Assembly (NCBI GenBank): GCA_035539215.1
Contig: DATLIX010000024.1
Coordinates: forward strand, 1 to 64,000
Reading direction: 5' to 3'
Origin: Dongia_B sp035539215
Lineage (GTDB): Bacteria > Pseudomonadota > Alphaproteobacteria > Dongiales > Dongiaceae
Length of the DNA stretch: 64,000 bases
The notes under the pieces are model-generated. The model made no database searches, was not told the origin of the DNA, and saw only the letters and a list, made by a program, of their open reading frames with translations. The position numbers and the translations under genes are program-made. Every line of letters starts with the position of its first letter. Position 1 is the first letter of the stretch. Positions 16,510 to 25,061 of this stretch are shown one piece after another.

Positions 16510-17388
16510 TTATTTTCCGGCGCCGGCCATGAGGCCGCGCACGAGATAGCGGTTGAGGAACATCACCAGCAAGACCGGCGGGATGATGGCGATGATGCCG
16601 GCCGCGTTCATCAGCCCGTAATCGACGTAGTTGCGGGTCACGAATTCCGGGATCAACACCGTCAGCGGCTTGGTGGCGAGGCTTGGCGAGAACACCAGCG
16701 GCACCATGAACTGGCCCCAGGCGCTCAGGAAGGTGAGAATGGCGCTGGCAATCAGACCCGGTGCCGCCAGCGGCAGAACGATGCGGACCAGAGTATAGGT
16801 GCGCCCTGCCCCGTCCAGCCAGGCAGCCTCTTCCAGCGAGATCGGCAGCGAGCGATAGACGCTGCGCATCAGCCACAGGGCCAGCGGCAGGAAGGCCGAG
16901 ACATAGATCAGGGTGACCCCGAGGTAGGTGTCGATGAGACCGATCGAGATCATCAAGCGATAGAGCGGGATCATCACGGTATAGGCCGGCACCGCCATGG
17001 TCGCCACCACCAGGGCGAAGATCAGGTCGCGACCGGGAAAACGCAGGCGCACGAAGGCATAGGCGCCGAAAGCCGCCATCACCACCGTCACCAAGGTCGC
17101 GGCGCCGGAGGTGATGATGCTGTTGATCAGCGCCGCGGAGAATTGCGGCCAGACCGATTGCACCTCATTGCCCTGCGACAGGCTGCTGGAGCCGAACAGC
17201 TTGCCGTAATGTTCCAGCGTCAGATGCGGCGGCCAGAAATGCGGCGTCGTCGTCAGCATGTCGGTCGGCGCCGTCAGGCTGGTGACCAGCGACCAGTAGA
17301 TCGGCCCCAGCGACCAGATCAGCAGCAGCAAAACGGCGGCGAGCCGGCCGAGACGGGCAAGATGATGACGCAACCTGACCGTCTTCAT
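16510..17388 (-). CDS. sugar ABC transporter permease (MalG type)
   Basis: This is a 292-residue inner-membrane permease with six predicted transmembrane segments. The first is at about residues 12-32 (AVLLLLIWSLGPIYWSL). The coupling loop near residue 195 has EEAAWLDGAGRTYTLVRIVLPLA, the EAAxxDGA-G motif that contacts the ATPase. It belongs to the MalG group of CUT1 importers. Its ATG overlaps the stop of the upstream permease by one base, so translation is probably coupled. It pairs with the permease at 17388-18293, the binding protein at 18314-19561 and the ATPase at 14382-15458. Confidence 0.93.
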   Translation of the reverse strand: MKTVRLRHHLARLGRLAAVLLLLIWSLGPIYWSLVTSLTAPTDMLTTTPHFWPPHLTLEHYGKLFGSSSLSQGNEVQSVWPQFSAALINSIITSGAATLVTVVMAAFGAYAFVRLRFPGRDLIFALVVATMAVPAYTVMIPLYRLMISIGLIDTYLGVTLIYVSAFLPLALWLMRSVYRSLPISLEEAAWLDGAGRTYTLVRIVLPLAAPGLIASAILTFLSAWGQFMVPLVFSPSLATKPLTVLIPEFVTRNYVDYGLMNAAGIIAIIPPVLLVMFLNRYLVRGLMAGAGK

Positions 17389-18293
17389 CAGTCGAAACTC
17401 GTTTCGCGATAGACCCGCAGGACATAGATGGCGGAGACGATCAGCGAGGCGATCATGATCACCACCGAGAGCGCCATGCCCTGGGAGAAATGCAGGTTCT
17501 GGAAGGCCGACATATAGACCTGGATGATGGCGGTGCGGGTATCGAGACTGGCGCCCGCCAGCACCCAGGCCTCGTCGAACAGGTTAAGGGCGAATACCGT
17601 CGACTGGCTGAGCGCGATGGCGAGGCCGCCGGAGATCAGCGGCAGGGTGATCATCCGGAAGGATTTCAGCGGCCCGGCACCGTCCAGCTTGGCAGCTTCA
17701 TAGAGATCCTGGGGAATGCTTTGCAGGGCGGCGAGCAGGATGATCGCCGTCAGCGGCATCATGCGCCAGACATGCACCAGCGTAACCAGGAACAGGGCAG
17801 CCGCGCGGTTGTTGAACCAGACGACATTCTCGGCGATCAGCCCGGTCGACGTCAGGATGCCGTTCAGCAGGCCGTAGCTGGGATTGTAGATCCACAGCCA
17901 GACGATGGCGTTGACCACCGGCGGCAGGCACCATGGCAGCACCAGCGCCGCCAGCAGCCATTGACGGCCGTATTTGACTTGGCTCAGCAGCAAGGCGGCG
18001 CCGAGGCCGCCCAGGGTTTCCAGCACTACGGCCAGCAGCACATAGATGCCGGTGTTGTACCAGGCCTGACGGACCGCAGGGTCCGTCAGGCTGGCAAGGT
18101 AGTTCTGCAGGCCGACAAAGGGTGTGCCCATGCGCATCGGATCGATGCGGAACAAGCTGTCCCACAGCGTCGAGCCCAGCGGGACGAAGACCAGACCACC
18201 CATGATGACGATGATCGGTATCGCAAAGCCGAGGCCGAGCCAGGCATCGATGCCGGTGCCCGGCGGTCGCGTGGTATCGCTCCTGCTGATCAT
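17388..18293 (-). CDS. sugar ABC transporter permease (MalF type)
   Basis: A 301-residue permease with six predicted transmembrane segments, starting with a hydrophobic stretch at residues 20-45 (GLGFAIPIIVIMGGLVFVPL). The coupling motif is YEAAKLDGAGPLKSFRMITLPLI near residue 200. It belongs to the MalF/UgpA group. It follows the binding-protein gene by 20 bases and overlaps the next permease. The order binding protein, MalF type, MalG type, SIS, ATPase is typical of amino-sugar and sugar-alcohol importers in alphaproteobacteria. Confidence 0.93.
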   Translation of the reverse strand: MISRSDTTRPPGTGIDAWLGLGFAIPIIVIMGGLVFVPLGSTLWDSLFRIDPMRMGTPFVGLQNYLASLTDPAVRQAWYNTGIYVLLAVVLETLGGLGAALLLSQVKYGRQWLLAALVLPWCLPPVVNAIVWLWIYNPSYGLLNGILTSTGLIAENVVWFNNRAAALFLVTLVHVWRMMPLTAIILLAALQSIPQDLYEAAKLDGAGPLKSFRMITLPLISGGLAIALSQSTVFALNLFDEAWVLAGASLDTRTAIIQVYMSAFQNLHFSQGMALSVVIMIASLIVSAIYVLRVYRETSFD

Positions 18294-18313
18294 AAATGAA
18301 AGCCCGCGGCGCC

Positions 18314-19561
18314 TTATCCTTGCATCGCCGCTTTGGCTTCATCGGCAATGTGCTGCACCGCCTGATCCGCCGTGATCTGGCCCTTGGCCGCCTGGTTGAG
18401 GGCGGTGGCGACGGCGCTGGAGAATTGTGGATACCAGCCCGGCGTTCCCTGGGTGAAAAGCGGCTCGACCACGGCGGCCTGCTGCAGCAGCTTGTCGCCT
18501 TCATAGAGCTTGCCATCGGCGTTCAGCTTCTGCAGGACACTGGTGCGCGTCGGCAGATTGCCCAGCGAGAGATAACTCTCGATCTGGTTTTCCGGCTGCA
18601 TCAGCCAGTTGATGAAGGCCAGGGCGGTTTCCGGATTCTTGCTGGTGACGGGAATGCCGGCGGCGCCGGGCAGGCCGAAGGTCCGCGACTTGCCGGTGGT
18701 CGAGGGCATCAGCGCGGCAGCCACATCCTTGGCGACCTTCGACTTCGTCGCGTCGCTATAGACCGCGACATTGCCGGCCCAGCCGGCGACGTCGAAGGTG
18801 ATCTTGCCGTTCTTGAACAGCTCCTGGATATCGACATCCTTGAGCCCGGTCGAGGCCGGATCGATCAGGCCGTCCTTCAGGGCCTGGATCTCGAAGGCCA
18901 TCGCCTTGTAGCCGGCCGAATCCGGAGCCACGAATAACGGTTCGAACTTGTCGTTGAACAACTCGCCGCCGAACGCCTTGGTCAGCAGATACCAGGCCGT
19001 CGAGCTGCCCTCCGTCGCCGAGAACGGCAAGCCGATCGGATAGTCGCAGATCTTCGCCGCCTTGATGGCCTTCGCCGCAGCCATCAATTCGTCGGGCGTA
19101 GTGGGCGCCGCCGCGATACCGGCCTTGGCGAGATGGGCCTTGTTGTAGATCAGGATGCGGAAGTCGTTGTTATACGGCATCGCCATCAGCTTGCCGTCGA
19201 AGGTAAAGATCTTGGCGGTCGGCAGATCGGCAATCAGCGCCGGATCAACCTTGCCGTCGAGCGGCTGGTACCAGCCCGCCGCGCCGAACTGGCCGACCCA
19301 GGACCAGTCAACCTCGGTCGCATCGGCCGGCGCCGTCTTCGCGACCATCGAGGTGACGATCTTGGTGCGGATATCGTCCCAGCCGAGGGTTTGGTTGTCG
19401 AGGCTGGTCCCCGTCTGCTTGGTGAAGCGATCCGCCATGTCCTTGGGCAAGGTGCTCCAGGGCGGCAGCAGAACGGTTACCGTGCCGCCGGCGGCATAGG
19501 CCGGCAGGCTCATCGCCACGGTGAGTGCGCTGAAAGTGGTCAGGAATTGCCGTCTGTTCAT
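18314..19561 (-). CDS. sugar ABC transporter substrate-binding protein
   Basis: This is a 415-residue periplasmic binding protein of the extracellular solute-binding family 1. Residues 1-23 form a signal peptide (MNRRQFLTTFSALTVAMSLP, cleavage after AYAA), and the NRRQFL start could also use the Tat route. Several aromatic residues suited to sugar stacking occur (DWSWVGQFGAAGWYQP near residue 100). ATG at 19561 has GGGGAAA upstream; the extra residues back to 19603 are not needed. It lies 48 bases after the kinase gene. The ligand is probably an amino sugar or hexitol, judged from the neighbouring enzymes. Confidence 0.92.
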   Translation of the reverse strand: MNRRQFLTTFSALTVAMSLPAYAAGGTVTVLLPPWSTLPKDMADRFTKQTGTSLDNQTLGWDDIRTKIVTSMVAKTAPADATEVDWSWVGQFGAAGWYQPLDGKVDPALIADLPTAKIFTFDGKLMAMPYNNDFRILIYNKAHLAKAGIAAAPTTPDELMAAAKAIKAAKICDYPIGLPFSATEGSSTAWYLLTKAFGGELFNDKFEPLFVAPDSAGYKAMAFEIQALKDGLIDPASTGLKDVDIQELFKNGKITFDVAGWAGNVAVYSDATKSKVAKDVAAALMPSTTGKSRTFGLPGAAGIPVTSKNPETALAFINWLMQPENQIESYLSLGNLPTRTSVLQKLNADGKLYEGDKLLQQAAVVEPLFTQGTPGWYPQFSSAVATALNQAAKGQITADQAVQHIADEAKAAMQG

Positions 19562-19609
19562 GTCGTTTCCCCTGTTTCGTTGTTCGTTTCTAAAGGCAGG
19601 CAATCAAAC

Positions 19610-20587
19610 TCACGCAGATGCAAGCGAGCGGGCGATGCGGTCGATCCAGTTTCGGTCGACGCGCCAGCCCGCCAGTCGGGCGGCACGGATCAAGGCGCCG
19701 CCGATCGGTGGCAGGCGGGGCGGTGTCGGCTCGTTGCCGAGACGCTGCGTCAGCAAATCGATCAGCAGGCGGCAATTGAAGACGCTGCCGGCATAGCTCC
19801 AGGCCGACGACGCCGGCAGGTCGAGCTGGCGCCGCGCCGCAAGTGCATGCGCCGCCAGATGATCGGCAGCACCCTTGATGATCTGCAGGGCATCGGTGTC
19901 GCCCTGCTCCGCCAATCCGCCGATGGCCGGCGCCAGCATGGCGAAGCGGGCGCGGCGATCCGGCAGCTGATAGCACCAGGCCAGCATTTCCGATGCGCGC
20001 ACGCCGATCGCATTGAGCACGGCCTGCGTCAGCGCCGGCGCTCTGGCGCGGCCATCCAGCGTCCTGCTGGCCAGGCCCAGGGCCTCACGGCCGATCCAGA
20101 AAGCGCTGCCCTCATCGCCGAAAGCATCACCCCAGCCGCCGATCCGCAGATGCGGATCATGCGCGCCGTTGCGGCTCGCCCAGACCATTGATCCGGTGCC
20201 GGCCAGGACCAGCACGCCGCCGACGGAGACACCGTCCTCGGCGGCGAAGGCACCGTCGAAGGCGATGCGCACATCGTTCTCGACGATCAGCCGGCCATGG
20301 CTGGCGCAGCCCGGCAGCAATTCCTCGGCGACCGCCTTCTGCCGCTGCGAGATCTCGGCGATCTCGCCATGAAACGACAGGCCGAAGGCTGCTGCCTCGA
20401 TGGCCCCGACCCCGTCGATCGGCGACGTCGCCTGGGCAATAGCGGTGGCAAGAACGGCTGGCCAATCGACATTCTTCGACGGATCGAGACTGGCCGAGCG
20501 CGTGGGACCAAGGACGGTACCGGTACGGTCGGCCAGCGCCAGCAAGGTCTTCGTCCCGCCGCTGTCGAGGCCGCAGACAAAGGGCAT
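19610..20587 (-). CDS. BadF/BadG-type N-acetylhexosamine or amino-sugar kinase
   Basis: This is a 325-residue ASKHA-fold kinase. The N-terminal phosphate-1 motif GLDSGGTKT (residues 6-14) is followed by a second phosphate-binding loop LVLAGTGSMVW near residue 125 and GGWGDAFGDEGSAFW, the signature of the BadF/NAGK group. It would phosphorylate an amino sugar such as GlcNAc, GalNAc or galactosamine after ABC import. It starts only 3 bases after the DeoR stop codon, so the two genes are in one transcript. The SIS deaminase downstream would use its product. Confidence 0.9.
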   Translation of the reverse strand: MPFVCGLDSGGTKTLLALADRTGTVLGPTRSASLDPSKNVDWPAVLATAIAQATSPIDGVGAIEAAAFGLSFHGEIAEISQRQKAVAEELLPGCASHGRLIVENDVRIAFDGAFAAEDGVSVGGVLVLAGTGSMVWASRNGAHDPHLRIGGWGDAFGDEGSAFWIGREALGLASRTLDGRARAPALTQAVLNAIGVRASEMLAWCYQLPDRRARFAMLAPAIGGLAEQGDTDALQIIKGAADHLAAHALAARRQLDLPASSAWSYAGSVFNCRLLIDLLTQRLGNEPTPPRLPPIGGALIRAARLAGWRVDRNWIDRIARSLASA

Positions 20588-20590
20588 CGC

Positions 20591-21388
20591 TCAGGCGCTT
20601 TCCGCGCTGACGGCATTGTCCTGTGTGTCGACGATCTTCATCAGGCAGCCGGCGCTATCGAGGCGATCGAACCAGGCGCGCGGCAATCCGTCATCGGAGA
20701 TCACCGTCAGGCCGGCGCGCAAGGGCGCCACCTTGTAGGTCAGGCGTTGGCCGAACTTGCTGGAATCGGCCAGCAGAACGGCCTTCGCCGCGCGCGTCAG
20801 CATCTTCTCGTTCAACCGCGCCTCGGAATCGTCGAGGCTGTAGATGCAGCCGTCATCGGCAATGGCGCCAGCGCCGATGAAGAGATTGTCGAACCACAAC
20901 CGATCCAGCATCTCCTCGGCGGCGCCACCGACCAGCGAGGCATTTTCCGGCCGCAGCTGGCCGCCCAGCATGGTGATCTTCAAGCCAGGCACATCCATCA
21001 GCAATTGCGCCACGGTCAGGCAATTGGTGAAGACCGCGACAGGCATCGGATTGAGGCGCAATTGCCTGGCGATCTGCAGCACCGTCGTGCCGGCATCGAG
21101 AAAGATCGTGCTGTTCGGCAGGATCATCTCAAAGGCGGCGGCGGCGATCGCCCGCTTGGCGAACAGGTTCTGCTTCTCCCGCAATTCGAAGGCGACCTCG
21201 ATGCCGGCGGTCTTGGCGATCCGCGCGCTACCGTGATCGCGGCTGACGACACCCTCCTCCTCCAGGATCTGCAGATCGCGGCGGATGGTCGCCAGCGAGG
21301 CGCCGACAGAATCGGCGATCGCCTGTATCGAGCTGGTGCCGTGCTTGTAGAGGTGCTCCCGGATGGCGGAGAGCCGATCGTTCTTCAT
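20591..21388 (-). CDS. DeoR-family transcriptional repressor (AgaR/GlpR type)
   Basis: This 265-residue DeoR protein has an N-terminal winged helix at residues 1-57 (SIQAIADSVGASLATIRRDLQIL is the HTH). The sugar-phosphate-binding domain includes the ISB-fold motifs DAGTTVLQ near residue 97 and the loop LIGAGAIADDG near residue 175. Such repressors are released by a phosphorylated sugar. It is the first gene of the sugar operon and diverges from kbaZ. An inverted repeat in the 134-base spacer is a plausible operator for both transcripts. The link with a galactosamine-type sugar fits AgaR. Confidence 0.93.
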   Translation of the reverse strand: MKNDRLSAIREHLYKHGTSSIQAIADSVGASLATIRRDLQILEEEGVVSRDHGSARIAKTAGIEVAFELREKQNLFAKRAIAAAAFEMILPNSTIFLDAGTTVLQIARQLRLNPMPVAVFTNCLTVAQLLMDVPGLKITMLGGQLRPENASLVGGAAEEMLDRLWFDNLFIGAGAIADDGCIYSLDDSEARLNEKMLTRAAKAVLLADSSKFGQRLTYKVAPLRAGLTVISDDGLPRAWFDRLDSAGCLMKIVDTQDNAVSAESA

Positions 21389-21444
21389 GAAAATCGCCCA
21401 GATGAATTAACTTCGATCAAATTCTATGGAACATTAGATCACTG

Positions 21445-21464
21445 TCAATCAAGATTCTGATTGA
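21445..21464. promoter_or_regulatory. inverted repeat in the DeoR-kbaZ divergent spacer
   Basis: TCAATCA and TGATTGA form perfect 7-base arms around a 6-base spacer. The spacer between the two divergent genes is much richer in A and T than its surroundings, so it holds both promoters. The repeat is a reasonable operator for the DeoR repressor. Confidence 0.45.
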
Positions 21465-21522
21465 TTATGATTTATTTGTCGCCCTAGGGTGCTGGCACCG
21501 ACATCTGATCAGGACCCAGCCC

Positions 21523-22803
21523 ATGACGCATCCTGCCCTTACCGGCCTTGCCACCAGCCGCCAAGCGGGCCACCCGCGCGGCATCACCTCGGTCTGCTCA
21601 GCGCATCCTCTGGTGATCGAGGCGGCCTTGCGGACCGGCCAGGCGGCGGGATCGCCGGTCCTGATCGAAGCCACCTGCAACCAGGTCAACCAGGAAGGCG
21701 GCTATACCGGCATGACGCCGGCCGATTTCCGCGCCTTCGTCGAGCGGATTGCTGCCAGCGTCGGCTTTGACGTGCAGAACCTGATCCTGGGCGGCGATCA
21801 TCTCGGTCCCAATCCCTGGCGGCATCTGCCTGCCGAGGAAGCCATGTCACGCGCCACGGTGATGATCGGCGCCTATGTGGCAGCAGGCTTCAGCAAGATC
21901 CATCTTGATGCCAGCATGGCCTGCCTGGCCGAAAGCGATCCCCTGCCCACCGCGCTGATCGCCGGACGGGCGGCGCGATTGGCGCAAGCGGGCGAAGCTG
22001 CCGCCGCATCGACGAACGGCAGGCCGGTCTATGTCATCGGCACCGAGGTGCCGATCCCCGGCGGGGCGATGGAGGAGATCAGCGCGCTGCAGGTCACCAG
22101 GCCGGGCGACGCCATCGAGACCATCGAGGCGCATCGCCGGGCCTTCGCGGGGCTCGATCTGGCGGACGCCTTCGGCCGCACCGTCGGCCTTGTGGTGCAG
22201 CCCGGCGTCGAATTCGGCAATGCCAATGTGATCCGCTATGAGCGGGCCAAGGCGGTTGACCTGGCGCGCGCCCTCGACCGCACGCCGCAACTGGTCTTCG
22301 AAGCGCATTCAACCGACTACCAGCCGCTGGCGGCGCTGTCGGCCCTGGTCGAGGACGGCTTTGCCATCCTGAAAGTCGGGCCCGGCCTGACCTTCGCCTT
22401 GCGCGAGGCCCTCTATGCCCTCGACGACATAGCCGCCTTTCTCGATGGCGCGACGGATGGGGACGGCCTGCGGGCGACGATGGAACGCTTGATGCTGCGC
22501 GAACCCGGCAACTGGCAGAAATACTATCATGGCGACGCGCAGGAATGCCGCGTCCTCAGGCATTTCAGCTATAGCGACCGCATCCGCTATTACTGGCCAC
22601 ATCCCGAAGCCGCTGCCGCCGTGTCCCGGCTGATGGCCCGGCTGGGTGATCGCGCGATCCCGGAAACGCTGGTCAGCCAGCACCTCGCATCACTCTACCC
22701 GGACGTCGCATCCGGTCTGATCCCGTCGCAGGCCCACCACCTTCTGGTCGCCTCGGTCGAACAGGTGCTCCGGCGATATGCCGCGGCCTGTTCCCCGCGC
22801 TGA
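21523..22803 (+). CDS. kbaZ: D-tagatose-1,6-bisphosphate aldolase subunit KbaZ/GatZ family
   Basis: This is a 426-residue full-length member of the KbaZ/GatZ family. It has the conserved start GITSVCSAHPLVIEAAL, then LIEATCNQVNQEGGYTGM near residue 47, LGGDHLGPNPW near residue 89 and HLDASM near residue 125. In E. coli this subunit stabilises the catalytic class II aldolase KbaY or GatY. Some genome studies have instead proposed tagatose-6-phosphate kinase activity for it. No KbaY-like gene occurs in the window, so either the catalytic subunit lies elsewhere or this protein works alone. It diverges from the DeoR repressor and completes the amino-sugar pathway suggested by the operon. Confidence 0.92.
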   Translation: MTHPALTGLATSRQAGHPRGITSVCSAHPLVIEAALRTGQAAGSPVLIEATCNQVNQEGGYTGMTPADFRAFVERIAASVGFDVQNLILGGDHLGPNPWRHLPAEEAMSRATVMIGAYVAAGFSKIHLDASMACLAESDPLPTALIAGRAARLAQAGEAAAASTNGRPVYVIGTEVPIPGGAMEEISALQVTRPGDAIETIEAHRRAFAGLDLADAFGRTVGLVVQPGVEFGNANVIRYERAKAVDLARALDRTPQLVFEAHSTDYQPLAALSALVEDGFAILKVGPGLTFALREALYALDDIAAFLDGATDGDGLRATMERLMLREPGNWQKYYHGDAQECRVLRHFSYSDRIRYYWPHPEAAAAVSRLMARLGDRAIPETLVSQHLASLYPDVASGLIPSQAHHLLVASVEQVLRRYAAACSPR

Positions 22804-22813
22804 AGCAACGCAG

Positions 22814-22859
22814 CCACGGCAGGCAACGCGGGGCGGTGGATTACCCCGCCTTGCCGTGG
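22814..22859. terminator. interrupted hairpin between convergent kbaZ and TetR genes
   Basis: CCACGGCA pairs with TGCCGTGG and GCGGGG with CCCCGC, separated by a small internal loop. The right arm lies inside the last codons of the TetR gene. It could stop transcription from both sides. No T run is present. Confidence 0.4.
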
Positions 22860-23509
22860 ATGCCGAGACCCTGCAGATAGACCAGCATGGCGGCCTCCAG
22901 CAGGTCTTCCGGGCTCATCGGCAGGCGCCGCCGGCCGGCATCGCCGCGGGCAAAAAGCGAAGCGATGCCGTGCGATAGCGACCAGACATGCAGCGCCATC
23001 ATCATCGCCGGCGGCCGGGTTGCCTTGGGCAGCGTCTGGCACAGAGTCTCGGCGGCATCGCGCAGAATGGCAAAGGCGCGGTCGCCCGCCTGGCGCAGCT
23101 CGGGATAATCGTCGAGCGCCAGGCCCGATTCAAACATCGCCGCGTAATAAGCCGGCTCGGTGCGGGCGAAGGCGAGATAGGCTTTGCCGATATTGCCGAA
23201 GGCCGTGAAGATGTCCGGCCGGCCTTCGTTCCAGGCCGTCGACAGGAAGGCGGCGAAGCGTTCGAAGCCCTGCCGCGCCAGATCCGCCATCAATTCGTCG
23301 CGGTCGCGGAAATGGCGATAGGGTGCTGCCGGACTGACACCGGCGGCGCGGGCGGCCTCGGCAAAAGTGAAACCGGCCGGGCCCTTGGCGGTGATGAGGT
23401 CGAGCGCCGCCTTGATCAGCGCCTCGCGCAGATTGCCGTGATGATAGCCGCGCCGGCCGGCCTCGCCCCGCCCGTTACCGCCGCCGTCTTTGTCCCTGCT
23501 CCAGCTCAT
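22841..23509 (-). CDS. TetR/AcrR-family transcriptional regulator
   Basis: This 222-residue TetR protein has a charged N-terminal extension (residues 1-25, with RGYHHGNLREALIKAA). The HTH follows at about residues 45-68 (FTFAEAARAAGVSPAAPYRHF), then a helical ligand-binding domain that resembles the TetR_C_33/WHG group (YLAFARTEPAYYAAMFESGL). Members of this group often control fatty-acid or lipid genes. The divergent gene 350 bases away encodes a PhaC-like protein, which may be the target. The ligand is unknown. Confidence 0.9.
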   Translation of the reverse strand: MSWSRDKDGGGNGRGEAGRRGYHHGNLREALIKAALDLITAKGPAGFTFAEAARAAGVSPAAPYRHFRDRDELMADLARQGFERFAAFLSTAWNEGRPDIFTAFGNIGKAYLAFARTEPAYYAAMFESGLALDDYPELRQAGDRAFAILRDAAETLCQTLPKATRPPAMMMALHVWSLSHGIASLFARGDAGRRRLPMSPEDLLEAAMLVYLQGLGIHGKAG

Positions 23510-23858
23510 GTGAACAGCTCTTACATGAAGAGGCCGCCGGAAGCAGCCGAAATCGTGCGGCGCAGAATCCTGACAGCATCCGGTCCCCCCAATTGGGATG
23601 CGGTCCCCCGATTGCGCCGGAATGCATGCGACCGATGGCCTCGCCGGCCGATCCGGCGGTGACGCTGGCGGCGATAAGGCGCTAAGTTAAGCCCGCCTTA
23701 GCTCACCGTCTTATCTCGCTGTCGGGCATCGTCATCAAACCGACATTCGAGGCTGCTGAACTCCGTAGCAACCGCGTTCCGCGTCCCGCCGGCCTCCCGT
23801 TCTCACCTGCCGGCCGATCTGAGCACCGCCTCCCCCTCCCCGCGCGAAGGAAACTGCG
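23510..23858. other. intergenic region, 349 bases
   Basis: The space between the divergent TetR and PhaC-like genes. It contains no gene that I can support. Part of it (near 23590-23660) is very GC-rich. The promoters of both neighbours must lie here. Confidence 0.4.
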
Positions 23859-24974
23859 ATGGTGAAAAAACCCGCCGCCAAGACCACCGATTTCACCGCC
23901 ATGACCGTCCCGGCCTTCTGGCCGATGAGCATGGCCGGTTCCCTGATGGAAGCCGGCATGGACCTTTATGCCCACAACCTCAAATTCGTCGAGGAGGAGA
24001 TCAAGATCCATGACGATCTGCGGCCGCATCTGGCAACAGCCAGCAAGCCGCGGCTCGACCTGCGCAGCATGACATTGCGCGATTACGGCACGGAAAAAGG
24101 CGTGCCGGCCCTGGTCGTGGCGCCCTATGCCGGCCACACCGCCATGATCGCCGACTATCACAAGGGTCAGAGCCTGGTGCAGACCCTGCTCGCCAATGGC
24201 CTTGACCATGTCGCCTTGACCGATTGGAAGTCGGCCACCGAGGATATGAAGGACCTGGAGGTCGACAACTATCTCGCCGATCTGCTGGCGGTGATCGATG
24301 ATCTCGGCGGCTCGGTCAATCTCATCGGCCTCTGCCAGGGCGGCTGGATCTCCGCCATGATCGCCGCCCGCTTTCCGGGCAAGATACGGACCCTGGTCCT
24401 GGCCGGCGCGCCGATCGATACCCAGGCCGGCAACGGCCCGCTGAAGCAGATGGTGAACGACTCGCCCGCCTCCTTCTATGAGGAGCTGGTCACGTTGGGC
24501 GGCGGATTGATGCGGGGCAAGTTCATGCTGCAGGGCTGGAAGAACATGCATCCCGAACAGCATTACATGCAGCATCACATCGACCTCTACGAGCATATCG
24601 ACGACCCCGCCTATCTCAAGAAGGAAGAGACCTTCGAAAGCTGGTACGAGAATCCGATCGATCTGCCCGGCCGCTGGTATCTGCAGGTCATCAGCCAGCT
24701 CTTCAAGGAGAACCGGCTCGCCAAGGGCAAATTCGTCGGCCTCGGCCGCCGCCTCGATCTCAAGGACATCACCTGTCCGACCTATCTGCTCGCCGGTGCC
24801 GCAGATGACATCACGACGCCCGAACAGGTGCTCGACGCCGAAAAATATCTCGGCACGCCGAAAGACCATATACGCAAGCAGACAGTGCCCGGCGGGCATA
24901 TCGGGCTTTTCATGGGCGCGCGGAATCTGAAGGAATGCTGGCCCGTGATCGCCGCATGGATCGGTGCGCAGTAG
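23859..24974 (+). CDS. PhaC-like alpha/beta-hydrolase with cysteine nucleophile
   Basis: This 371-residue protein has the polyhydroxyalkanoate synthase active site. The lipase-like box GLCQGGW carries the nucleophile Cys159, followed by Asp316/317 (LAGAADDITTP) and His347 (PGGHIGLF). The length and the GGHIG motif match class III PhaC (about 355 residues) rather than class I (about 590). Class III enzymes need a PhaE partner, and no phaE-like gene is next to this one. It could be a synthase, a depolymerase-like relative or a distinct thioesterase. ATG at 23859 has GAAGGAAA upstream. The gene stands alone and ends at a bidirectional hairpin. Confidence 0.8.
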   Translation: MVKKPAAKTTDFTAMTVPAFWPMSMAGSLMEAGMDLYAHNLKFVEEEIKIHDDLRPHLATASKPRLDLRSMTLRDYGTEKGVPALVVAPYAGHTAMIADYHKGQSLVQTLLANGLDHVALTDWKSATEDMKDLEVDNYLADLLAVIDDLGGSVNLIGLCQGGWISAMIAARFPGKIRTLVLAGAPIDTQAGNGPLKQMVNDSPASFYEELVTLGGGLMRGKFMLQGWKNMHPEQHYMQHHIDLYEHIDDPAYLKKEETFESWYENPIDLPGRWYLQVISQLFKENRLAKGKFVGLGRRLDLKDITCPTYLLAGAADDITTPEQVLDAEKYLGTPKDHIRKQTVPGGHIGLFMGARNLKECWPVIAAWIGAQ

Positions 24975-24991
24975 CGTCATCAGCAGATGAA

Positions 24992-25018
24992 CGGGGCGAT
25001 GCATGACGCATCGCCCCG
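24992..25018. terminator. bidirectional terminator-like hairpin
   Basis: An 11-base-pair perfect stem (CGGGGCGATGC with its complement) and a 5-base loop lie between the convergent PhaC-like and GST genes. No T run follows on either side, but the position suits termination. Confidence 0.55.
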
Positions 25019-25061
25019 CGCCTCGTCCATGAGAGACAATTGAAAGAAGCGGACCGCCGCT

